A DNA stretch of 64,000 bases, taken from positions 124,001 to 188,000 of the forward strand of contig NZ_JAIMBW010000001.1 of the NCBI RefSeq assembly GCF_019195455.1, written 5' to 3'. Shown here piece after piece: positions 16,725-25,517 of this stretch (positions are counted from its first letter, which is position 1; every line of letters starts with the position of its first letter). The position numbers were made by a program, and so were the translations under genes. This DNA comes from Gymnodinialimonas phycosphaerae. GTDB lineage: Bacteria; Pseudomonadota; Alphaproteobacteria; Rhodobacterales; Rhodobacteraceae. Below the pieces are notes generated by a model that was not told the origin of the DNA, did not search any database, and was given only the letters and a program-made list of their open reading frames with translations.

Positions 16725-17647
16725 GCGTGCTTGCCTTCTGCGCCCGCCATGGGCGCTGGGGGTTGGTGGTCGGCCTCGTTGCGGGGCTGGCCTTGCCGGG
16801 CCTCGCTCAAGCGATGCGGCCATGGCTGCCGCATATGGTGGCCGGGCTCCTGCTCATTACCGCTTTCCGCGTCGGCTATCGCGGATCGGTCGGTCAATTG
16901 CGTGCCGCCCCGCGGGTCCTGGCCGAGGTGTTGGTGCTGCAACTGCTCCTACCACTTCTGGGCCTCGCTGTGGTCTTTGCCTTCGGCCTCTCCGCCACCA
17001 CGGCCGCGCTGGCGATTGTGCTGATGCTCTCGGCGCCCTCAATCAGTGGCTCGCCCAACTTCGCGGTGCTTGTCGGCCATGACCCGGCGCCAGCGATGCA
17101 GATCATGGTCATGGGCATGGCGTTGTTTCCGCTGACGATCTTGCCCGTCCTGTTCCTGCTTGGCCCGGAGCTCGGAGACGCTAGTGGCGTCCTGGCCACA
17201 AGCCTGCGCCTGATCATCGTCATCTTCGCCGCCACCGGCCTTGGATTCGCCGCCCGTGCCCTACTCTTGCCCAAGGCCACGCCGGCGCAAATCCAGAGCC
17301 TTGATGGGGCAGGGGTCGTCGCCCTGGTGGTCATCGTGATCGGCCTGATGGCGGGTATCGGCCCAGTGTTCGCCCAATCGCCGTTTGCCTTGGCAGGCTG
17401 GATCGCCTTGGTTTTCGCGGCGAATTTCGGCCTTCAAATCCTGACCTTCACCCTTGTTCCAAGCGGCCCGCGCGCTGTGCCCTTCAGCTTGATCGCGGGC
17501 AACCGCAATGTCGCCCTCTTTTTGCTGGCGTTGCCGCCAGAGCTTACCGACCGTCTGCTGCCCTTCATCGGCTGCTACCAACTGCCGATGTACCTGACGC
17601 CCCTTGTCATGGCGCGCCTCTACCGCTTGCGACCGCACGCGGGCTGA
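16721..17647 (+). CDS. BASS/SBF-like membrane transporter
   Basis: This 308 aa, very hydrophobic protein has about 8-10 membrane segments. The C-terminal motif AGNRNVALFLLALPPE resembles the sodium-binding GNRN-type region of bile-acid:sodium symporter (BASS/SBF) family members. It is translationally coupled to dctM, which is unusual because a TRAP system should not need another carrier. It may export a product or take up a second solute. The family call rests on topology and this motif. Confidence 0.6.
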   Translation: MSVLAFCARHGRWGLVVGLVAGLALPGLAQAMRPWLPHMVAGLLLITAFRVGYRGSVGQLRAAPRVLAEVLVLQLLLPLLGLAVVFAFGLSATTAALAIVLMLSAPSISGSPNFAVLVGHDPAPAMQIMVMGMALFPLTILPVLFLLGPELGDASGVLATSLRLIIVIFAATGLGFAARALLLPKATPAQIQSLDGAGVVALVVIVIGLMAGIGPVFAQSPFALAGWIALVFAANFGLQILTFTLVPSGPRAVPFSLIAGNRNVALFLLALPPELTDRLLPFIGCYQLPMYLTPLVMARLYRLRPHAG

Positions 17648-17660
17648 GGCAGTAGAGGCC

Positions 17661-17849
17661 ATGCACTTACTTGACCCGGACCACCCATTCTTCCAACCGC
17701 TCTGGCGGCGGTTGCTGTTGGTCGCCATCCCCTTTGTCTGGGCCTTTGTGGAGATGTCCTACGGCAATGACATCTGGGCCTACTTCTCGGCGGGAATTGG
17801 CGGGTTCCTGGCGTGGAATCTGATCCTGAAATGGCCCAACAAGGACTAA
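17661..17849 (+). CDS. Small membrane protein, unknown function
   Basis: A 62 aa protein beginning MHLLDPDHPFFQPLWRR, with two hydrophobic stretches (about 18-36 and 40-56). The HPFFxPLWRR start with two short helices resembles small DUF3329-type proteins found in Rhodobacteraceae, but I cannot confirm the family. It begins 13 bases after the BASS-like gene on the same strand and may be co-transcribed. The stop overlaps the end of the convergent iolG gene by 4 bases. An ATG at 17604 is inside the previous gene and rejected. Confidence 0.6.
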   Translation: MHLLDPDHPFFQPLWRRLLLVAIPFVWAFVEMSYGNDIWAYFSAGIGGFLAWNLILKWPNKD

Positions 17850-18832
17850 AGGGCGACCGGCTGGCCTGTCTGTTGGGACTGCGTTGCCGCGTCCGCAAGG
17901 ATTTGCGCCTGTAGCCCATCCTCGATCGATGGTTCCGGCTTGGTGCCACTGCTGACGAAGTCGATAAACGCCTTCATTTCAGCGGCATAAGCGGCCTCGT
18001 AGCGTTCCAGAAAAAAGTTCAGCGTGGGCGCGCGACGAAAGCCCTCGGCGGTCGCCACCTCGACTGAGGTCTCCAGGATATTCTCGGCCCGCAGCATCCC
18101 CAGTGCTCCGTGTACCTCGATCCGCTGGTCGTAGCCGTAGCTGGCCCGGCGGGAGTTGGAGATCTGGCAAATGCGGCCCGACGCGGTCGTCAGGATGACG
18201 GCGGCGGTGTCCACATCGCCCGCTTCGCCGATTTCCGGGTCCACAAGGCAAGAGCCGACGGCGCTAAGCATTGTGAACTCCTCGCCCATCAGAAACCGCG
18301 CCATGTCGAAGTCATGGATCATCATGTCCCTGAACAACCCGCCCGAGGTCTTGATGTAACCGATCGGGGGCGGCGACGGATCGCGAGAGGTGATCTGGAT
18401 CAGCTCTACCGCGCCGATTTCGCCAGCCCGAAGACGGGCCTGGAGCGCGGCAAAATTGGGGTCGAAACGGCGGTTGAAGGCGGTGAAGAAGGGGACGTTG
18501 GCCTTGGCCGTCACATCCATCAGAATGCGAATATTGTCCACAGACATATCCACAGGTTTTTCACAGAAGATCGCCTTGGAACTCTCTGCCGCTGCTTGGA
18601 TTTGCTCGAAATGGGTCGAGGTTGGCGTACCAATGATGACGGCGTCGATATCCGTGGCAGACAGTACAGCGTCCGGTTCACGAACTTCTGCAGCTAGAGC
18701 GGTTGCCAAGGACTCCGCCGCTGCGGGCACGGCATCGGCGACCGCCACGATTTTCGCGTGCTCCAGCCCCTTGATCGTCCGTGCGTGAACCTGCCCGATG
18801 CGTCCGCATCCCAGAAGTCCAATCTTAAGCAT
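17846..18832 (-). CDS. iolG: Inositol 2-dehydrogenase IolG
   Basis: This 328 aa Gfo/Idh/MocA enzyme oxidises myo-inositol to 2-keto-myo-inositol with NAD+, the first step of inositol breakdown. It shows the Rossmann motif GLLGCGRIGQVHA (5-17), the catalytic lysine K92 (CEKPVDM), and D169 and H173 in FRDMMIHDFDMARF, matching the K-D-H triad of characterised IolG. It is the last gene of the minus-strand iolD-C-B-aldolase-iolG operon and overlaps the upstream aldolase gene by 8 bases. Three other Gfo/Idh proteins in the window lack this exact FRDMMIHDFD motif. Confidence 0.9.
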   Translation of the reverse strand: MLKIGLLGCGRIGQVHARTIKGLEHAKIVAVADAVPAAAESLATALAAEVREPDAVLSATDIDAVIIGTPTSTHFEQIQAAAESSKAIFCEKPVDMSVDNIRILMDVTAKANVPFFTAFNRRFDPNFAALQARLRAGEIGAVELIQITSRDPSPPPIGYIKTSGGLFRDMMIHDFDMARFLMGEEFTMLSAVGSCLVDPEIGEAGDVDTAAVILTTASGRICQISNSRRASYGYDQRIEVHGALGMLRAENILETSVEVATAEGFRRAPTLNFFLERYEAAYAAEMKAFIDFVSSGTKPEPSIEDGLQAQILADAATQSQQTGQPVAL

Positions 18833-19676
18833 CGCTCATTCCCTTTCCAGAGGCATTCATCCCGCGAAACACGGCACGGGCGGCGTTGAATACGGGCTCA
18901 TGGGTGTCGCGCAAGATCTGCACGCGGTCGAACCGTTCCGGGTCACGATTGACCGCGTCGCGAAGCGCGGCGCCAAAGGTCATACGCAGCTCGGTGCCGA
19001 TGTTGAATTTACCGATTTTGGACCCGGTCGCCAATGCCCTGCGCTGCGCAATGGGCACGCCAGAGCCGCCGTGGATCACCAGGGGCACGTCGGTTACGGC
19101 CTCGATCGCGCGAATACGGGCCTCGTCGAGACCGCCCTCGCGGTCCTGTTGTAAATGAACGTTGCCGACGCTGATCGCCATCGCATCGATGCCGGTCTCT
19201 TGGGCGAAACGGGCCGCATCATCGGGGTCCGTACCGGCGCTGTTTTCGCCGCCGGAATAGCCGACGAACCCGATTTCACCTTCCGCCGAGACGCTCGCGT
19301 CGTGGGCCAATTCCACCACCGCCCGAGTCTGAGCGATGTTCTCGGCCAGAGGCAATCTGGAGCCGTCGAACATCAGCGACGTGAAGCCCGCATCCAACGC
19401 CGCCTTGCAGTCGTCCATCGTGTAGCCGTGATCCAGATGCGCAACCACGGGGACCGAGACGCTGTCGGCCAAATGTCGGAACATCTTCCCCAAAATCGGA
19501 AGCGGCGTGTGCTCGCGGCACGACGGTCCGGCCTGCAGAATGACAGGCGCGCCTTCGGCTTCGGCGGCCATGGCAAAGGCGCGCATGTCCTCCCACCCAA
19601 GACACACGAGGCCTGGAACCGCATAGCCGCCCGTCATCGCAGGGCGTACAACATCAGCAAGCGTGGCGAGGGTCAT
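18825..19676 (-). CDS. Class II (zinc) aldolase, IolJ-like
   Basis: At 283 aa it shows class II aldolase landmarks: HLDHG (zinc histidines) near residue 80, SAEGEIG near 129 (a zinc-ligand glutamate), NVHL near 162 and IHGGSGVP near 194. In the inositol pathway a class II aldolase splits 2-deoxy-5-keto-gluconate-6-phosphate into dihydroxyacetone phosphate and malonate semialdehyde, and its place between iolB and iolG supports that role. A generic fructose-bisphosphate aldolase is the alternative. It overlaps both neighbours slightly, showing one transcript. Confidence 0.82.
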   Translation of the reverse strand: MTLATLADVVRPAMTGGYAVPGLVCLGWEDMRAFAMAAEAEGAPVILQAGPSCREHTPLPILGKMFRHLADSVSVPVVAHLDHGYTMDDCKAALDAGFTSLMFDGSRLPLAENIAQTRAVVELAHDASVSAEGEIGFVGYSGGENSAGTDPDDAARFAQETGIDAMAISVGNVHLQQDREGGLDEARIRAIEAVTDVPLVIHGGSGVPIAQRRALATGSKIGKFNIGTELRMTFGAALRDAVNRDPERFDRVQILRDTHEPVFNAARAVFRGMNASGKGMSDA

Positions 19677-20512
19677 TTGAACTTCGCCACCATATCCATG
19701 ATGCCGGGGATCGTGTGAAGCTGCTCGGCATGGGTCGGCTGGAAGTATTGTTTCAAGCTGCGCTGGGACAGGCCGCCGAGGATGGTGAAATAGTACATTT
19801 CATACCCCGGCAGAACACAGCAGGGATGATAGCCCTTGTCGATCAAAACGGTAGAGCCGTTCATGATGTGGTACGCGTCGCCCGGTTCATTATCGATCCG
19901 TTGCAGCATTTGCAGGCCCGAGCCGTAGTCCGGCTTAAAGCGGAAGTTGTAACACTCATCATGGCGCGTTTCGTCGGGCAGGCGGTCGGTGTCATGCTTA
20001 TGCGATGGGAAGCCAGACCATCCCCCGGTACCCACGGTGAACAGCTCACTCACCAACAAGCGCCCGACACGGTCATGATGCGCGGCACCGAGGATGTGCT
20101 TGATTTTGCGGTGCGTTTTTGTGTCGTCTGATCCGTATTGTACAAGGTCAAGATCGGCGGAGCGTACGGCGAACGGCGTCAAAGTCTCCGCGAATTGGGC
20201 CCCGGCCACGAAGACCTCCGTATCGGTGCGCGCGGTGATCCGCGCCCCTGTATCGGTGGGCACATAGACCCCCTCTGGGTCGCCGTCCCAGACATCCGCG
20301 CCCCGGTTGCCAATATCGGCGAAGGTCTCGCCTCCGACCTCTATGGTGACGGTCCCGGTGGCTGGAACAATGCAGCTTTCATAGCCTTTCAAGCGGTATT
20401 CGAATGCCTCGCCCGCTTTCAATTTCACGATATTGAAGTAGGTAAGGGGCACATGGGCATCTCCCTCATCCACGATGGGCTTGTTCTGGTTGTCGAAGGG
20501 GGGGATATGCAT
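19673..20512 (-). CDS. iolB: 5-deoxy-glucuronate isomerase IolB, divergent copy
   Basis: This 279 aa bicupin has the metal-binding region SHKHDTDRLPDETRHDECYN near residue 168 and GYHPCCVLPGYEMYY near 235. IolB isomerises 5-deoxy-glucuronate to 2-deoxy-5-keto-gluconate. The usual LEETYYHR signature is altered here to RHDECYNFR, whereas the second IolB of this window (32106-32879) keeps it, so the two copies probably differ in substrate or are ancient paralogues. It overlaps the downstream aldolase by 4 bases and follows iolC by 12 bases, firmly inside the iol operon. Confidence 0.8.
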   Translation of the reverse strand: MHIPPFDNQNKPIVDEGDAHVPLTYFNIVKLKAGEAFEYRLKGYESCIVPATGTVTIEVGGETFADIGNRGADVWDGDPEGVYVPTDTGARITARTDTEVFVAGAQFAETLTPFAVRSADLDLVQYGSDDTKTHRKIKHILGAAHHDRVGRLLVSELFTVGTGGWSGFPSHKHDTDRLPDETRHDECYNFRFKPDYGSGLQMLQRIDNEPGDAYHIMNGSTVLIDKGYHPCCVLPGYEMYYFTILGGLSQRSLKQYFQPTHAEQLHTIPGIMDMVAKFK

Positions 20513-20524
20513 CGTTTCGTCCTT

Positions 20525-21505
20525 TCAGGCCAGATCACCGGGAGAGGTCGGCGCGGGGTGCTTCTTCATGAACGCATCAAGCTCGGCGCGTGAGGGCATG
20601 GCGGGGGCGCAACCGACGCGCGCGACGACCATGGCGGCCGCGGCAGAGCCTTGCAAAACGGCGTCCGTCACAGACAAGCCATCGGCGAGGCCCGAGACAA
20701 ACCCACCCATGAAGCTGTCGCCCGCGCCGGTGGGTTTCAAAGCTTCCGTGCGATAGATGCCGGTGCGTACCTCTGCGTCGCGGATAATGGTGACGGCGCC
20801 TTCTTCGCCCATCTTGTAGACTGCTATCGTGCCGCCGTTGGCGACCAGATCACGCGCCTTTTCAAGGCCTTGGTCGTAGTCACCGGCCATGAAGCCGAAC
20901 TCCACGTCGTTGCCGACGATGACGTCGCACATCGCGCCTGCGCGGGAGTACACACCTGCCGCCACCTCGGCCGAGGGCCAGGAATAGGGGCGGTAATCAA
21001 CGTCGAAGATCAGCGGTAAGCCTGCCGCTTTGGCCAGTTCAAACGCCCGGAACGCCGCGCTGCGCGAGGGTTCCGCCGCGAAGACGGTGCCGGTAGTGAT
21101 CAGCGCGTCGAAAGCCGCATAATCCACGGCCTCAACGTCGGCTATCGTCATTTCGAAGTCAGCGGCGCCATTGCGGTAGATGACCGATTGATGGTCCTCG
21201 ATCCGGGTCTCGACCACCGCAAGCGAATTTCGCGCTTCGCCGCCCTGGGCATGCACGTGGGTCCGATCGATGCCGTAATGGTCCAGTTGATTGCAGCAAA
21301 ACCGCCCAATCGCATCATCGGCCACGCGTGTCACAAGTGAGGCCCGCCCACCGAGCTTCGTGATCGCAACGCCGATATTCGCCGATGACCCGCCGAGGCA
21401 GGTGAAAAACTGCGTCGCGTCCTCGGTCCGGGTGCCGGGCGGATCGGGGTACAAATCCATGCCCGCGCGCCCGATGATCAGGAAGTTCTTACCCCTCAGC
21501 CGCAT
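20525..21505 (-). CDS. iolC: 5-dehydro-2-deoxygluconokinase IolC
   Basis: This 326 aa PfkB-family sugar kinase has the N-terminal signature region (LGGSSANIGVAITKLGG near 37) and the C-terminal ATP/anion-hole motif LKPTGAGDSFMGGF with the catalytic aspartate. It phosphorylates 2-deoxy-5-keto-gluconate. The ATG at 21505 shares one base with the iolD stop (TGATG), so translation is coupled; an in-frame ATG at 21604 lies within iolD and is rejected. The separate class II aldolase downstream supplies the next step. Confidence 0.92.
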   Translation of the reverse strand: MRLRGKNFLIIGRAGMDLYPDPPGTRTEDATQFFTCLGGSSANIGVAITKLGGRASLVTRVADDAIGRFCCNQLDHYGIDRTHVHAQGGEARNSLAVVETRIEDHQSVIYRNGAADFEMTIADVEAVDYAAFDALITTGTVFAAEPSRSAAFRAFELAKAAGLPLIFDVDYRPYSWPSAEVAAGVYSRAGAMCDVIVGNDVEFGFMAGDYDQGLEKARDLVANGGTIAVYKMGEEGAVTIIRDAEVRTGIYRTEALKPTGAGDSFMGGFVSGLADGLSVTDAVLQGSAAAAMVVARVGCAPAMPSRAELDAFMKKHPAPTSPGDLA

Positions 21506-23376
21506 CACACGCCCTGCCTTTGCTTGACTCGGTCGGCCTCTTGTTCCGCGTGCTTTTCGCGGACATTTGCGTTGTCCGATACCTCTGCCGTCCCGACCTC
21601 CCACCAGGTGTGGCCCTCGGTCGTCCAGCCTTCGTAGGGGTCAACCTTCATCACGATGACGGAGGTCTTGTCACCCGCTTTCGCGCGCTTGAACGCCTCG
21701 GCCAATTCCGCAGGGTTGGAGGCGGTTTCCGTCGCCGCCCCCATGGCGCGGGCGTGGCCTTCGAAGTCCACGGTAAAGGGCTCGGGCACTGTCGGGCAAT
21801 CGGCGATGAGGTTATTGAAACTCTCATTTCCGGTGTTGTTTTGCAGCTTGTTGATGACCGCGAAACCGCCGTTATCAAGCACAAGAACGATCAGTTTCTT
21901 CTGCGTCAACACACTTGAGTAAATATCGGAATTCATCAAGAGATAGCTACCATCACCTACAAAAACAACGGTATCTGCTGTGGGCTCATGCTCGGATTGT
22001 GCAATCCGCGCGCCCCATCCACCAGCGATCTCATAGCCCATGCAAGAGAAGCCGAACTCCACATCCACGGTGCCTACGTCCAGGGTGCGCCAGTTGGCCG
22101 TGACCTCGGCGGGCAATCCGCCGGCAGCGGTCACCACGCGGTCGCGTTTGTCGCAAAGCGCGTTCACAACACCGATAGCCTGCGCGTAGGAGTTCGGCCG
22201 GTTTCCAGCCGCCACGTTGTCGGCGACATAGCCGTCCCACTTGGCACGTTCGGCCTGCGCTTCTGTCGTCCATTCGGCGGGGGCCGCATAGCCCTCCACC
22301 GCACTGGCCAATGCAGGAAGGCTCAGCTTCGCGCAGCCCACAACGGGCATGGACAGGTGTTTGGCCGCATCGTGGCGGCCCACGTTCATCCCAATGATCT
22401 TTGCGTCCTTGGCGAAGGCGGTCCAGGAGCCGGTGGTAAAGTCCTGCAACCGGGTGCCGACCGCAAGGATCACGTCGGCCTGTTCCGCAATTGCATTGGC
22501 CGAGTTTGACCCGGTGACGCCCAGGGGCCCGATGTTCAGCGCATCTTCCGCCAGCAAGTTTGCACGTCCGGCGATGGTTTCGACGACCGGGATGTTGTGA
22601 GCTTCCGCGAAATGGGTCAGCTCGGCCACGGCACCCGCGTATTGAACGCCGCCGCCCGCGATGATCATCGGGCGCTTGGCGGTTGCCAGCATTGCGGCCG
22701 CATCGGCGATTTCTGCAGCGTCCGGCGCCTGGCGTCGGATGCGATGCACGCGACGGGCGAAGAAGACTTCGGGGTAATCATAGGCCCATCCTTGCACATC
22801 CTGCGGCAACCCAAGGAACGCCGGTCCGCAGTCGGCGGGGTCAAGCATGGTCGCCAAGGCGGCGGGCAAAGATTGAATGATTTGAGCGGGATGCGTGATC
22901 CGGTCCCAAAAGCGCGTGACCGGTTTGAAGGCGTCGTTCACACCAAGCGTCGGGTTTCCGAAATGCTCCAGCTGTTGCAGGACGGGATCAGGCAGACGGG
23001 TCAGGAAGGTGTCCCCGCACAGCATCAGCATCGGCAAGCGGTTGGCGTGGGCGAGGGCAGAGGCCGTCAGCAGATTCGCCGTGCCGGGCCCGGCGGAGGC
23101 GGTGCAGAACATGAAGCGACGCCGCAGGTGGTACTTGGCATAGGCCGCAGCGGCAAAGCCCATGCTTTGCTCATTTTGTCCGCGATAAAGCGGCAGGTCG
23201 TCCTTCACGGGGTAGAGCGCTTCGCCAAGGCACGGCACATTGCCATGCCCGAAGATCCCGAAGCCACCGCCGCAAATGCGTGTCTCGACGCCGTCGATCT
23301 CGATGAACTGGTTCATCAGATAGCGTACGATGGCTTGGGCCACGGTCAGCCGCAGGGTGGCGTTCGGTTCGGTCAT
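21505..23376 (-). CDS. iolD: 3D-(3,5/4)-trihydroxycyclohexane-1,2-dione hydrolase IolD
   Basis: This ThDP-dependent enzyme of 623 aa opens the six-membered ring to give 5-deoxy-glucuronate. The activating glutamate lies in RGQNEQSMGFAAAAYAK near residue 66, a TSASAGPGTANL-like loop follows (CTASAGPGTANLLTA), and GDGSYLLMNSDIY with LDNGGFAVI forms the PP site. I chose ATG 23376 because GGAG sits 7 bases upstream; ATG 23382 is directly against that site. The open frame extends to 24066 without a stop, but that part has no relation to the family. It is the first gene of the minus operon, diverging from 23497. Confidence 0.92.
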   Translation of the reverse strand: MTEPNATLRLTVAQAIVRYLMNQFIEIDGVETRICGGGFGIFGHGNVPCLGEALYPVKDDLPLYRGQNEQSMGFAAAAYAKYHLRRRFMFCTASAGPGTANLLTASALAHANRLPMLMLCGDTFLTRLPDPVLQQLEHFGNPTLGVNDAFKPVTRFWDRITHPAQIIQSLPAALATMLDPADCGPAFLGLPQDVQGWAYDYPEVFFARRVHRIRRQAPDAAEIADAAAMLATAKRPMIIAGGGVQYAGAVAELTHFAEAHNIPVVETIAGRANLLAEDALNIGPLGVTGSNSANAIAEQADVILAVGTRLQDFTTGSWTAFAKDAKIIGMNVGRHDAAKHLSMPVVGCAKLSLPALASAVEGYAAPAEWTTEAQAERAKWDGYVADNVAAGNRPNSYAQAIGVVNALCDKRDRVVTAAGGLPAEVTANWRTLDVGTVDVEFGFSCMGYEIAGGWGARIAQSEHEPTADTVVFVGDGSYLLMNSDIYSSVLTQKKLIVLVLDNGGFAVINKLQNNTGNESFNNLIADCPTVPEPFTVDFEGHARAMGAATETASNPAELAEAFKRAKAGDKTSVIVMKVDPYEGWTTEGHTWWEVGTAEVSDNANVREKHAEQEADRVKQRQGV

Positions 23377-23454
23377 GGTCATTCTCCGGTACGACGCGCT
23401 AGTGGCGTCGCTCAGATTGGATATTGCGAAGCTGTGATCCTCAGGATACGTGTT

Positions 23455-23470
23455 TTGCAACCGGTTGCAA
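23455..23470. promoter_or_regulatory. LacI-family operator TTGCAACCGGTTGCAA (copy 1)
   Basis: A perfect 16-base palindrome in the divergent gap between iolD and the Gfo/Idh-iolE operon. The identical 16 bases recur at 27841-27856 beside the LacI gene of this region. Being in both divergent gaps, it would let one repressor control iolDCB-aldolase-iolG, the idh-iolE operon, the lacI gene and the ABC transporter operon together. It is placed 27 bases before the rightward start codon. Confidence 0.82.
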
Positions 23471-23496
23471 CACGATTGAGCGAGGGAGGGTGCGCC

Positions 23497-24615
23497 ATGA
23501 CAGAGATCGGCATTGGTCTGGTCGGCGGCGGCTATATGGGCAAGGCCCATGCGGTGGCCATGGCTTCCGTTGGCGCGGTGTTCGACACCACTCTGCGCCC
23601 GCGCTTGGAGATGATTGCCGCGTCCAGCGATGCCTCGGCGGAACGCTACCGCGCTGCGTATGGATTCGCGAGGGCAACGGGGGATTGGCACTCTTTGGTC
23701 GCGGACCCGAGGGTTGAGGCCGTGGTCATTGCCTCCCCCCAAACCACGCACCGCGCCATCGCAGAGGCCGCTTTTTCTCTTGGAAAACCAGTATTCTGCG
23801 AGAAACCTCTGGGGGCCTCGCTTGAAGACGCGCAGGCGATGGTCGCCGCGGCTGAGGCCGCTGGTTTGCCCAATATGATCGGGTTCAACTACGTCCGGAC
23901 ACCGGCGACCCAGTTCGTTCGGCAGCTGTTGGCCGAGGGTGCGATCGGCGACGTGACATGGTTTTGCGGTGAACATACCGAAGACTTCCTGGCTGATCCC
24001 GATGAGCCCGCCAATTGGCGGACGACGGGGCGCGCGAACGGCTGCATGGGCGACCTCGCGCCGCATATGATCAACTGTGCCCTGGCGCTGATGGGGCCTA
24101 TGGCCGAAGTATCAGCCGCGATCGAGACGGTTCACAAAAGCCGGGGCGGCGTGGCCGTGGACAACGATGACCATGCTCAAATGATGGTTCGTTTTGCCAA
24201 TGGCGCCATGGGGCACCTTTATTTCAGCCGCACGGCGACAGGGCGAAAAATGGGTTATGCCTATGAAATACATGGTACAAAAGGGGCAATCCGGTTTGAT
24301 CAAGAGGATCAAAATGCCGTTCACCTGTACCGTGCCGAGGGGCCGGAGGCCACGCGGGGTTTCGTGAAAATCCTGATTGGGCCCGAGCATCCTGATTACT
24401 TGCCGTTCTGTCAGGGCCCGGGGCACGGCACGGGATACCAGGACCAGATCATCATAGAGGCGCGCGACTTCCTGCGGGCCATTGAAATCGGGCAACCTGT
24501 CTGGCCGACCTTCCGCGATGGGCTGGCCGTCAGCCGCGTTATCGACACCGCCTTCATGGCCGCCGAATGTGGCGGTTGGACTTCTATCCCTCTGGTTGGA
24601 AAGGGAAAATCATGA
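23497..24615 (+). CDS. Gfo/Idh/MocA-family dehydrogenase
   Basis: A 372 aa oxidoreductase with the Rossmann motif GLVGGGYMGKAHAVAM (7-22), the catalytic CEKPLGASLEDA segment near residue 101, and a C-terminal substrate barrel. It is the first gene of a rightward operon with iolE and another dehydrogenase, under the LacI operator at 23455-23470. The probable substrate is an inositol isomer (for example scyllo- or chiro-inositol) or an inositol derivative; the exact one is unknown. The start has GGGAGGG upstream; the frame is open further upstream but overlaps iolD there. It overlaps iolE by 4 bases. Confidence 0.85.
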   Translation: MTEIGIGLVGGGYMGKAHAVAMASVGAVFDTTLRPRLEMIAASSDASAERYRAAYGFARATGDWHSLVADPRVEAVVIASPQTTHRAIAEAAFSLGKPVFCEKPLGASLEDAQAMVAAAEAAGLPNMIGFNYVRTPATQFVRQLLAEGAIGDVTWFCGEHTEDFLADPDEPANWRTTGRANGCMGDLAPHMINCALALMGPMAEVSAAIETVHKSRGGVAVDNDDHAQMMVRFANGAMGHLYFSRTATGRKMGYAYEIHGTKGAIRFDQEDQNAVHLYRAEGPEATRGFVKILIGPEHPDYLPFCQGPGHGTGYQDQIIIEARDFLRAIEIGQPVWPTFRDGLAVSRVIDTAFMAAECGGWTSIPLVGKGKS

Positions 24616-25505
24616 CTATTCGTATCGGCAACGCGCCTTGTTCCTGGGGGGTGGAATTCGCAGACGATCCGCGAAATCCGACGTGGCAATCGGTTTTGGC
24701 CGACTGCGCGGCGGCGGGTTACAAAGGAATCGAACTGGGGCCTGTAGGCTTCATGCCAGAGGATCCAGCGGTCCTGGGCGATGCTTTGGCAGAGCATGAA
24801 CTGGAGCTGATCGGGGGCGTCGTCTTTCGTGCGTTCCATGACCCCGATGCCTGGGATGACGTGATGGATGGGGCTGTGCGAACATGCAAGGCATTGACCG
24901 CCCATGGCGCGCAACATCTTGTTTTGATTGACTCAATATCTTCGCGTCGGGCGCCGACGGCGGGCCGCGCCGATGCGGCCGAGCAGATGGACACGGCGGA
25001 ATGGGCTGCTTATCGTGACAGGATCGCAACCATCGCCAGGATGGGCACGGACGAATACGGGCTGCGCGTGGGTATTCACGCCCATGCGGCAGGGTTCATG
25101 GACTTTGAACCCGAGCTGGAACGACTGCTAGACGAGGTGTCTGAAGATATCCTCAAGATCTGCTTCGACACCGGCCATCACTCCTACGCGGGTTTCGATC
25201 CGGTGGCCTTCATGAAGCGCTACATCAACCGCATTTCCTATATGCATTTCAAGGATATCGACCCGACCGTCAAAGCGGATGTCATCGCCGAGGGCACCGG
25301 GTTCTATGATGCCTGCGGGCAGGGTATTTTCTGCAACCTGGGCCAGGGTGATGTGGATTTCCCCAGCGTACGGCAGATTCTGTTGGATGCGGGGTTTGAG
25401 GGTTGGTGCACGGTGGAGCAGGATTGCGATCCGCTGCTGGATGTGCGCCCCCTGGATGATGCACGGGCGAACCGTGAATATCTTGAATCTATTGGCTTTA
25501 ATTGA
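24612..25505 (+). CDS. iolE: Myo-inosose-2 dehydratase IolE
   Basis: This 297 aa TIM-barrel protein of the AP-endonuclease-2 (xylose-isomerase-like) family begins with the IolE hallmark IRIGNAPCSWGVEFADDPRN. Metal-binding residues appear in GIHAHAAGFM, CFDTGHHSYAG and SYMHFKDID, and near the C-terminus in VEQDCDPL. It dehydrates 2-keto-myo-inositol to 3,5/4-trihydroxycyclohexane-1,2-dione, the IolD substrate. The ATG at 24612 overlaps the preceding stop; an ATG at 24567 lies within the previous gene. Its separation from iolDCB by a divergent promoter is bridged by the shared operator. Confidence 0.9.
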   Translation: MTIRIGNAPCSWGVEFADDPRNPTWQSVLADCAAAGYKGIELGPVGFMPEDPAVLGDALAEHELELIGGVVFRAFHDPDAWDDVMDGAVRTCKALTAHGAQHLVLIDSISSRRAPTAGRADAAEQMDTAEWAAYRDRIATIARMGTDEYGLRVGIHAHAAGFMDFEPELERLLDEVSEDILKICFDTGHHSYAGFDPVAFMKRYINRISYMHFKDIDPTVKADVIAEGTGFYDACGQGIFCNLGQGDVDFPSVRQILLDAGFEGWCTVEQDCDPLLDVRPLDDARANREYLESIGFN

Positions 25506-25517
25506 AGGCGAGATGCG

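Noticed and set aside
22597..23496. N-terminal extension of the Gfo/Idh gene at 23497
   Set aside because: That stretch is antisense to iolD; the Rossmann motif begins right after ATG 23497, which has a good ribosome binding site.
23377..24066. N-terminal extension of IolD to 853 residues
   Set aside because: The extra 230 residues show no family similarity, overlap the divergent Gfo/Idh gene antisense, and would remove the operator-bearing intergenic region. GGAG before ATG 23376 gives a proper start.
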